DNA of 64,000 nucleotides. Origin: Leishmania donovani (Eukaryota; Euglenozoa; Kinetoplastea; Trypanosomatida; Trypanosomatidae). Every line of letters begins with the position of its first letter. Positions within the stretch are counted from its first letter, which is position 1. Under the pieces are notes generated by a model, which was given only the letters and a program-made list of their open reading frames with translations, was not told the DNA's origin and searched no databases. Made by a program: the position numbers and the translations under genes. Positions 40,549 through 48,898 of this stretch are shown piece after piece. The DNA is taken from positions 1,189,626 through 1,253,625 of the forward strand of contig NC_018263.1 of assembly GCF_000227135.1 (NCBI RefSeq). Direction: 5' to 3'.

Positions 40549-41064
40549 TCACTTGTTCTTTTTTTCTTCCCTGTTCTTTGCGTAGTCTGCGCGCTTCTTG
40601 CGAATGATGGCGAGTTGCTCCTGCCGCCTCTTGAGATCGGCAATCTCGACTCTTGTGTGCTGCACCTTCAGCTGCACCAGTCGAGCAGCAAATAGAGAGA
40701 TGTTCACCACCATCAGCATGCCCATAATGCACACTTCACTGTCTGGTGCATCCTCCTTGTGACTGCAGCAGTAGAGGTAGAGCCCTGCCTCGAATGTGTG
40801 GACGACGACAAGGTATACAATGATGATGCGTGACTTCGGCAGTGCACACGCCATCCCGCGCGACACGACGAGGCACGCTAGTATGGCAACAAACACGTAC
40901 ACCAGCGGCTTGTTGTCTGTGTAGTAGTTTTTGTCGTCGACCCAGGCACCGGCCTTTGGCAGCGGCATATCACCGCTTAGCAGCCTCACAATCCCGGGAA
41001 CCTCGAAGAGAGCAGCTCCTGCACAGTACACCTGGAACACTCTGGTGATGGAGAGGCCCCACAT
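40549..41064 (-). CDS. Four-helix membrane protein, Erg28-like (copy B)
   Basis: A 171-residue protein with hydrophobic segments near 6-28, 51-75, 79-99 and 110-130, followed by a basic, Lys/Arg/Glu-rich coiled tail ending in EEKKNK. The polar loop after helix 1 (GAWVDDKNYYTDNKP), a Ser-Arg at the end of helix 2 and an H..EAG..LY pattern in helix 3 parallel copy A and Erg28. The Lys-rich C-terminus could act as an ER retrieval signal. If the Erg28 link is right, the pair may scaffold ergosterol synthesis, which Leishmania carries out; that role is inference. The first ATG (MWGLSITRVF) is used because helix 1 begins at once. Confidence 0.65.
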   Translation of the reverse strand: MWGLSITRVFQVYCAGAALFEVPGIVRLLSGDMPLPKAGAWVDDKNYYTDNKPLVYVFVAILACLVVSRGMACALPKSRIIIVYLVVVHTFEAGLYLYCCSHKEDAPDSEVCIMGMLMVVNISLFAARLVQLKVQHTRVEIADLKRRQEQLAIIRKKRADYAKNREEKKNK

Positions 41065-42349
41065 GGTGCACTCTTCAGGGGCGTCTGTCGAGAAAGAGCA
41101 CTAAGGACGACAGCTGCACTGTAAACGGGGTAGAGTGTGGTATGATAAGGAGTAACAGCCTCGATGCCCCAAATTCGGTGCTTTTCACCGAAGTCAAAGC
41201 AGAGGAGGAGGACGTTGTGAGTGCCTGCAATGATGGGTGATGTGCGTGTATGCATGTGCGAGAGAGATGAGATGAGGTGAGGAATCAGAAGCGCGAGGGG
41301 AAAGAGCTTCGTAGAGAGAGAGGAAGGCAAAACGATGACGACAAAGACCCCAGTGTATCCTCCTGCAGAGAAAGAAGCACCTGCGCAGACGTGCTTGACG
41401 ATGATATATATATATATATATTTCGCTCGCCGTCCTTCTGCGGTTGGATGCCTGCCAGGCATGCACACATCGTTCTTCTTTGTATATATTTTGTGTACGA
41501 TTCGTGTGACGGGCTGACCTCGTAAAGCAGGAAGACGAACAGGTGAGGAAGAAGAATAGGTGTGTGTGTGTGTGCGTGTGTGCCAGATGGGAGATGGGAT
41601 GGCGTGGGGTGTGTGGCGGTGGTGAAACAACCAACGACAGCAGATGGGAAGAACTGGCATCGACCACGACAAAGACCCATCAATAATGAAGGCCACCGCC
41701 GGCGCAGAAATCCGTGTGCGCTTGCTCTGCCCGCACTTTTCACAGCTTCAACTCCTTTTTCAAGACGTTGGTAAGAGGGATGCCGTAGTCCCCTCGTACG
41801 TTCTGTCACGCATCACCGCAACGGTACGGCGCAGACGCACGTTGCTGTCAGGAGACAGTTGGGGTGGCGGTGACGTATAAACCACACAGAACAAGAAAAG
41901 GAGGGGAAGTGCAGTGGTGCATCAGGAAAGCCGTCAGCAGAGACACGGATGCACGCATACACGATGGGGCAACGTAACGCGCAGCAGCAGACTGTGATAG
42001 AGGCAGGAAGCGAATGAGGGTGGAAAGGGGGTAGGGTGGGGCTATCAGGAGCATAGAGAAAGTTGTGTGCCAGCGTTCGCGCAGCGTGATGGCGAATTGG
42101 GGGGGGGGGGCTACGTAGCAGAACAGAGAGAGAAGAAACAAGACACCAATTTCCGTGTCCTTGCCAACTCGCGCACAAGCACGCGAGAGAGACGGCTGCA
42201 GCAGTGGCTGCTGCCGCTCTAGACGATAACAAGGAGAACAAATGCGCAAATAAGAGAGTGTGGGTGTGGGCAAAGAGAAGGAGGGCGTTGTCACACTAAT
42301 TACGCTGCTCTGCGTCCGTCAGGTTTATATCAACGCCCTCCGCGTTCTC
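41065..42349. other. Microsatellite-rich spacer
   Basis: Non-coding. Includes (AT)n at 41404-41421, TG repeats near 41561-41582, and a 12-G run at 42099-42110. Looks like ordinary 3' UTR of the decayed gene region or spacer. Confidence 0.65.
41404..41421. repeat. (AT)9 microsatellite
   Basis: Pure AT alternation of nine units in the spacer upstream of the Erg28-like copy B. Confidence 0.9.
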
Positions 42350-44076
42350 AGGGGCTAGTGGATTCTTGCACAGCGAGTCATGCTCTTCGAAACCGCGACA
42401 TAAGGGCAGCGCTGCGCAAATCCGGCGCCATTGGTGCGTACCTGAGGCTCATTGGACACCGCTGGGGAGCCCATGGACATCATTGAGATTAATGTCGCGC
42501 CGGCTGTGACAGCATTCATGTTGTGCCTAATGAGTGACACTCCCGTGACGTCATCCCCTCTCGGCAGCTAGACACAACTGCTCAGCACCTCCGTTCCATC
42601 ATCCTTGTATACCGCCATCACGCTGTCGTCGACGAAGACGTGCAGCTTCGCATACCTAGGGAGGACGACCCTGAGAGGCGCACCTGCTCACCGTCTGGGG
42701 GAGCTCGATGAACGAAGATGCAGCGCGCTGCAGTCTACTTGCAGAGGCGCCAAAGTCGGAAGGGAATCGCAGTATGAGCCTGGGGCGCTCTTCACATTCC
42801 ATGCCTCGCAGACCGGCACCTGCTGAGTACACCGCACCCGCCCGGCTCGCGGCGGCGTCGACGCTGTCCGGCACGGAGACTTGCTGTAGAAGGCTTCCGG
42901 ACTGATTGCAGCCGCGGGCCCGGGTGGAGGTCGTAACGGGCATGCACAGCGAGACAGACACGTGGCGCGACGCATTTGTACTCACCTGCATGCGCAAGCC
43001 GAGCTCGGACAGGCCAACGGCAGACTACGTGCTACCGCCAAAGATGCCAGGAGGGGTGTAGAAGGTGGCGATGGTCTCCTGGCACTGGAAGACTCGAGAG
43101 CTTCTCGCGATGGCTGTCATTGGGGCCGCTCACGACCGTCGGGGAGGTGCCCCAGGCGATGCGATCGGCTCGCAGAGCCTGCGTTTCCCCGATGGGAGGA
43201 AGGCGGTGATTCTCTGCGGCGTCGTACACGATGTCGCAGATGCTTTGCATGCCGGCTCAGCCGTTCGCGCTGGTATGCGACTACACCAACGCTTCGTCGA
43301 TTCACGCCCCCTCCCCTCATCTGTCCCCGCCGCAGCACCGGGTCATAGAAGGTCTTACCACTGCAAAAAGCAACCAAAGTCCCCCACGGTCACCTGCCGC
43401 GCCGGGTCAGCGGTAAACAGATAGTTATTGGCATTGTTGGTGGCCACTGCGTAGGCATCATAGACGACGAGATCCGGCCTCCAGTTTGCAACGGACAGCT
43501 TGAGGTAAGGCACCCCGGCCTCTCCAGGGTCTGCACAGTTACATCGACACCGCCACTGCTACTGCTGCCGTTCCCATCCACAGAGAGGCTGTGCACAAAG
43601 GCGTGGCCGCTCTGGAAGGGTGCGCTCGTCGTGGAGAAGACTAAAATGCTTGATCGCACGCCATCGGCGCCGCTCACGCGAGCGGCCAAGGCGATTAGCC
43701 ACTACAGGCCCATGATCTGTTTTGCCCACCACCCGATTGGGTCGCGGAATGCGCTGCAACTGACCAGTCCCCGTATGCTTTCTTGACCGATAACTGCGTT
43801 GATGGACCTCTTCACGAACGTGTTGAACAGTGGCCAGCTAGCCGCGTTGGCGATGCACTGGCGCTATACGTGTCTCGACTCAGCACAAGTGCATACGATA
43901 ACGGGGGTGCTCTGTTTGTTGTTCATCGTGGCACACGACAGTACGGCGCGCCTGCCGTAACACTTGGGGCTGATCGTCGGCGGTGTATCTTCGCGGGACC
44001 GGTGAACATAGTTGATCGACGCACTGTTGTGCCACACAGTATCGCTATCCACCCCGGTGCTGGGATTTGAGAGCAT
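42350..44076 (-). pseudogene. Decayed protein gene, possibly glycosyltransferase-like
   Basis: Unlike both flanks, these 1.7 kb contain no microsatellites and have coding-like composition, but no frame stays open. Read on the minus strand, frame one runs from 44076 with stops at 43864 and 43702 and holds IANAASWPLFNTFVKRS and GGVDVTVQTLE. Near 43,520 sense passes to a second frame (EAGVPYLKLS, then WRPDLVVYDAYAVAT) up to a stop at 43355, and then to a third (43250-43032: LPPIGETQALRADRIAWGTS). Further pieces at 42997-42656 and 42540-42355 are less clear. The phrases 'hydrophobic strand..GH..SL', 'PDLVVYDAYA' and 'LPPIGE..ALRADR' faintly recall GT1-type (UGT) glycosyltransferases, but this is only suggestive; FG-GAP-like beta repeats are another option. 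I do not assign a function. Confidence 0.45.
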
Positions 44077-45061
44077 TTAGAGGTGAGCCTTCTGCGCTGT
44101 GACTTCGCGATACAGCCCCGCCGGGCCCGTCACCTAGTTGCTTGTGTGTGTGTGTGGAAGGGGGAGGCTGGGGCGAAAAAAACGACGACAACGCATAGGA
44201 TCGGCCCACTGCGAGCACCACAGCGTATGTTGCTGCACCACAAAGGAAAGGTACATGCAGCTCTTTCGACCGGTGAGTCGACGCAGCCCGGGTCGCTCTT
44301 CGAACGATACGGCATAGCACAGCAATCGAAGGAGAGAGAAGACACTGCCACATTTGGTGATGCTGCTGTGTGTGCGATGGGTGAGACCAGCCGCACGCGT
44401 CACCCCCTCTCCACCATTTTCTGCGGGAGCGAGTGCGAAGGCACGGGCGCATTTTTCGAGAGCGGCATCGGGGGAGCGGAGAGGAGGGGGGAAGAACAGA
44501 GGAAGGACAAGTGAGGCAGAACGAGAGCACTATGGCATAGTAAGCTGAACAGTTCGTAGGGAGCAGGGTGGTGATGTTCCTTTTTTTTTTTGTGTGTGGT
44601 GGTGGTGGGGGAGGGGCGGAAAAGAGTGGAGATAACAGCCATTGGTAGCGCACCGAGAATCATCCGCAGTACGCATACACAAGCACACACATACAAAAAC
44701 ATACGATGCGGTACTTGGTCGACTTCTCCAGCTCTGCCCTTCCCTTTTCAGTTGTCTTACCGAATAGGAAGAGATCGATGAACAGCTTCTACGCTATATC
44801 GGTGAGTAGAGAAGATGTCGTGGCGCGCCCCAACTCGCGTCCTTGCAGTCGATGAACGGCTCTGTGCTCTTCTTCTTGAGTTGCTTTGCACTGTTTGCTG
44901 TGTTGCCTGCGTGTTTGCAGTAGATGTGATAATCTGTCAGCACCCGACCCGCTTCTCATCTTGAAACGACAAGAGGGTGAGGATAGTGATGCCCACGATA
45001 GTGAGTATGCACAACTAATAACGGCGGCATGAGAAGGGGGGGGGCACACGCCTCTTATGTG
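44077..45061. other. Spacer downstream of BDF2
   Basis: About 1 kb, non-coding, with an 11-T run at 44581-44591 followed by TG/GGT repeats. Expected to hold the BDF2 3' UTR. Confidence 0.65.
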
Positions 45062-45772
45062 TCACTCGTCGTCATCGTCATCCTTTGACACACTCTCGGA
45101 GTCGAGCGAGTCCTCATCTTCTTCTTCAGTGTCATAGCTGCCGCTGCCGCTGCCACTGTCGCTCGTGTCTTCTTCGTCCGAGGACACCTCTTCATCGCTA
45201 TCGTCGCTGCCCCTACCGCTGCTGTAGTCGGAGCTTTGCTGATCCGCTTTCCCCCTTGTTCTTCGGCGCGCGTACATGGCCCGCAGCTGCTCGAGCGGGA
45301 TCTCCTTGTCCTTCTCCATCGCCTGCAAAACATCCTCGAGCTTCTCCCCTCCCTTCTTCTCCGCTTTGCGCAGCGTCGACTCGTCGTCGCGCACCTTTTT
45401 CGTAGGGATGAACGCCTGGTCTGCGTCGAAGGACAGCCCCGACTCCTGCGCAAGAGTCAGGTACCGCTTCTTGAGCTGCTTCGCCAAATCATGCCATTGC
45501 GAGCCTTTCTCGTTAAAGTCCAGAGCGTTCGACAGCATGAGCACCACGTCATTCTCGACCTCAGTGTCCGTTCTGTACTTGCCCTGCTCGATGTTCTTCC
45601 GAATCGTGGACAGGTCCATAGGTGTATCTACGACGTCGTAGTAGCCGGGCACCTCGGTGGCGCTCACCGGATAGTGAAACATGGCGAGCGTGTCGGCCGC
45701 CCAAAGCTTCTTCACGAAGGAGAGACACTGCTCCTTGTGGAATTCCTCGCGTGGCCGCTTGCTGACGTCCAT
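45062..45772 (-). CDS. BDF2: Bromodomain factor (BDF2)
   Basis: A 236-residue chromatin reader. A single bromodomain spans about residues 12-112: the ZA loop holds YPVSATEVPGYYDVVDTPMDL and the BC loop carries the acetyl-lysine-binding Asn (N87 in LDFNEKG). The C-terminal third is a long acidic Ser/Asp/Glu tail that ends in DDDDDE, a common histone-facing feature. In trypanosomes BDF2 binds acetylated histone (H2A.Z) at transcription start regions. The number comes from remembered adjacency of BDF2 and SCS-beta in T. brucei; the family itself is clear from sequence. The ATG at 45772 (MDVSKRPREEF) is chosen; an in-frame frame extension upstream (to 45835) has a non-conserved basic sequence. 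Confidence 0.88.
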   Translation of the reverse strand: MDVSKRPREEFHKEQCLSFVKKLWAADTLAMFHYPVSATEVPGYYDVVDTPMDLSTIRKNIEQGKYRTDTEVENDVVLMLSNALDFNEKGSQWHDLAKQLKKRYLTLAQESGLSFDADQAFIPTKKVRDDESTLRKAEKKGGEKLEDVLQAMEKDKEIPLEQLRAMYARRRTRGKADQQSSDYSSGRGSDDSDEEVSSDEEDTSDSGSGSGSYDTEEEDEDSLDSESVSKDDDDDE

Positions 45773-46598
45773 GGTGACTTTCTTACGCGTGAAGCGAGGG
45801 CAGGGGCGTATACGGATCGCTATTCGACAAAACAACTCGCGACACAGGAATTTCTGTCGCCTGATACGCTACTACGGTCAGGTATCTGCAGGCGGCGTCG
45901 CGTTCTTTCGGAAAACGGAGGCACAGGTGCCATAAAAGCCGGAGGATGTGTTGTGTGCGTGTGACGAGTGAGTGGGTTACCCGTGTTGCTCCGCGCGTGC
46001 AACGGGTCCTTACGCTGAGGAATAACGGAATAGAGAGGAAGAGGGACGAGGACGACACGGTGTAGGGAGAGGGGAGCAAGATAAAGGCGAGAGGGAGAGC
46101 TTCAAAGCGCTGAGCACGCGCGCGCGTAGAGAAAGCAGCAGTAAACGACTGAGATAACAGAGGCTGCAACCCGACTTCCGCCCGTTTCCCGCACACGCAA
46201 AGAGAAGACGCTCTGATGCACAGCTTCCCCGCCAAAATATAACGCGCATGAAGATTTAGATTCACAAAGTGTACTTTGCAGCTGCCCTCTTACGCACCAG
46301 GTCCGGACACTTCCCCTTTTCCCCAAAGAAAGGCAAACCCGAAAAGATGGTCGGGCAGGTAGGCGGGGCAGCCCCGGTGTGGCAGTTCTATGTAGCGGCA
46401 TTTGCACAAGCACAGCAGCCTTCGCGCATACGCGCCAACGGGAGTGTGCATACGTGCAAGCATGAGCGCATCTGTGACCAGAAAAGTAGCGGGTAGGACG
46501 GTGGAGAATAATGGGGATGAGAGATGAGGGGAGGCGGGGGCGGTCAGGAAGCGCACGGCCCATGCCTCGCCCAGTCTCATTCCCCCGTCTTGAGTGTG
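45773..46598. other. Spacer between Obg and BDF2 genes
   Basis: About 830 bp without a credible gene; ordinary UTR-like sequence. Confidence 0.65.
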
Positions 46599-48062
46599 TC
46601 AGCTCCACTTCTCTCCCTTCATCACCTCGCCATCTTGCCGGGTCAGATTCCAGTACTTGCCCTTCATGGTGAGATCGCGGTAGCGGTGCAGCTGGCCCCG
46701 CGCAGCAGAGTTCTCGTAGGCATCAAACTCCACACCAAGACCGCTGTTACCCAAAAAATCGAGTTGCTGGTCCACCAGCGAGCCACCGCGACTGGCAGCC
46801 TCGTCGTCTAGGTCTTGGGAGGCTTCTGCTCCGTGTGCACCCAAGGCGTGCACCTGGGGTAGAAAGACGCCGTTGTGCTTGGCGCGGAAGGCTCGTTCAA
46901 GCTGTGCGCGTTCGTGTGAGAAGCGGAACTGTTGCATCTCACGCTCGTGCGACTGGCGCGCAAACACTTCTCTACACATGAACTGCAAGGCTGGGGCCAG
47001 CCCAGTTTGCTCGTGCTGTGGTCCAAGGTGGATGCCGAGGGCGGCGGAGATCGGGAACACCGGCATCGACACGCGCCGCTTGAGCTCCGAGAGCTTTACC
47101 TGCGTGTCAGTGCCAGTGCTATCCTTCTCGATGTCCATTTTATTGGCGAAGGTCATGATGACGCGCTGGCTCATGCCGGGGAGGTAGTACTCCAGTTCCT
47201 GGAGAAGGAGTTCCACCACGTCCCACGGCTGCAGCACCTCGGAGGAGTTGCGCGAGCCCGTGTCGGGGACGTACGTGTCGCACATGTCCACCACCAAGGC
47301 AAGACACTTTGTACGCTCCACGTGGCGCAGAAACTGATGACCCAGACCGCGGTTCTCGTAGGCACCTTCGATGAGGCCCGGAATGTCCGCGACGCGGCAC
47401 ACATTCCCGTAGAGGTCGTGAAGCACGCCAACATACGGGCGTAGGGTTGTGAAGGCGTACGGGGCAATGGTGGGTTTGCTGGCGCTGATGGCGGACAACA
47501 AGGACGACTTGCCAGCATTCGGGTAGCCAATGAGGCCGCAGTCGGCGATGGTTTTCAGCTCGATTTGGGCGAGCATCGTGTTGCCCGGCAGCCCCTTGGT
47601 GGACTCGATGGGAGAGTGGTGCCATTTGTTCGCAAAGGCGGCATTGCCTTTGCCGCCCTGGCCGCCTTCCAGCAGCACAATCTGCATCCCCTCCTCATCC
47701 ATGTCGTACTGCACTTCGTTCGTGTCCATGTCCACTACCTGGGTCCCCAGCGGCAGCTGCAGCCACAGATCCTGTCCGCGCTTGCCGTGCGCCTCACGAG
47801 AGAAGCCGCAGAAGCCTGCGCCGGCGGAGATCTGGCTACCCAGGTCCTCGATATGACTGAGGTCAGTGTGCTGCTTGACGCATTGCAGCATCACATTACC
47901 GCCGTTGCCTCCATTACCGCCGCCTGGGCCGGCAAACTCGTTGCCGTGCTCGTGAGCCATGATGCTTGCACCATCGCCGCCAGCTCCGCTGCAGAGTAGC
48001 ACCTTGACGCGGTCGACAAAGCGATGCTTTGCCCTGTGCGCGCCCCACCTACGCCGGAGCAT
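46599..48062 (-). CDS. Obg-family GTPase, probably mitochondrial
   Basis: A 487-residue GTPase of the Obg/CgtA/MTG2 family. The glycine-rich Obg fold opens near residue 15 (VKVLLCSGAGGDGASI; FAGPGGGNGGNGGN). The G domain follows: G1 GYPNAGKSSLL, the switch with TTLRPYVG, G3 DIPGLIEGA, and G4 as FANKMD. Obg proteins assist large-subunit ribosome maturation; eukaryotic members with a basic N-terminus (here MLRRRWGAHRAKHRF) serve the mitochondrial ribosome. The C-terminal 130 residues are family-specific and not the bacterial OCT domain as far as I can see. The true ATG is at 48062; the open frame continues six codons upstream only via a TTG. Confidence 0.9.
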   Translation of the reverse strand: MLRRRWGAHRAKHRFVDRVKVLLCSGAGGDGASIMAHEHGNEFAGPGGGNGGNGGNVMLQCVKQHTDLSHIEDLGSQISAGAGFCGFSREAHGKRGQDLWLQLPLGTQVVDMDTNEVQYDMDEEGMQIVLLEGGQGGKGNAAFANKWHHSPIESTKGLPGNTMLAQIELKTIADCGLIGYPNAGKSSLLSAISASKPTIAPYAFTTLRPYVGVLHDLYGNVCRVADIPGLIEGAYENRGLGHQFLRHVERTKCLALVVDMCDTYVPDTGSRNSSEVLQPWDVVELLLQELEYYLPGMSQRVIMTFANKMDIEKDSTGTDTQVKLSELKRRVSMPVFPISAALGIHLGPQHEQTGLAPALQFMCREVFARQSHEREMQQFRFSHERAQLERAFRAKHNGVFLPQVHALGAHGAEASQDLDDEAASRGGSLVDQQLDFLGNSGLGVEFDAYENSAARGQLHRYRDLTMKGKYWNLTRQDGEVMKGEKWS

Positions 48063-48898
48063 GTGCTGTGGTGCAGCCAAGAGAGTAGAATGGCATGCAC
48101 GACGACAGTAAGCTAATGTGGAGTTGCGAGCCTGTTTCCACGACTTTTCACACGTATGTGGTGCGTGGCACCACGGACAGACACTAGAGGACGATGCCCA
48201 CCAGGGAAGAGAGGGAGAGAGAGGAATAGAGAAGGCGGCTAAAGCGGAGGGATTGGCGTGTGCACAGTGGCAGGAGTACGCGATGCTCAGTCTCGAAAGG
48301 CCTCAAGTGGAGCCGACTCACATAAGCGCCATTCATGAACCATCCCACCCTCCCGCTCAACGGCCTTGCACGCGAAACGGGGGGGGGAGAGGTGGGGAGA
48401 GGATCAGGAAGAGAGCGAAGCCGCGAGGAGACGCGTGAGGCCAATCACGAGAGTAGCAAAGGCGATGCAGAAGAAAACAAAAGGTACCGTATTCGATGCT
48501 TGCTATACTTTCACGAAGTAGGCCTACACAGCACCAAGTGCACCCCCTTCCCTTCCCCCACACATACACCGGCATAAACGCAAGTGCACAGGAGGCACTG
48601 ATCCTCTTACTCTTTAGGTTCGGAATTCATTTCTGTACGCAGAGTCCACTTTTCTTACCCCATCCGCAGGAGAGAGACGGCAACTGCGCGCGAGGGGGAC
48701 TGAGGGACAAGACTCACTTATTCGAGAACGCCGATGCGATGCTTAGCATGTTACTCACAAAACACCAAAGAAAAGAAGGGGTGGGGTTACAACAGGCCTT
48801 GCATACGCCAGCAGCGACAATGTAGCTAACTAGCTGCAGATATACACACACCCACACACGCAAGCATACGCGTGTCTGTCATCATTCACTCAATGCAA
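48063..48898. other. Spacer between MTR4 and Obg genes
   Basis: About 840 bp, no credible gene. Contains a short G run near 48380-48390, purine-rich tracts and CAC repeats near 48845-48860 next to the MTR4 stop. Confidence 0.65.
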
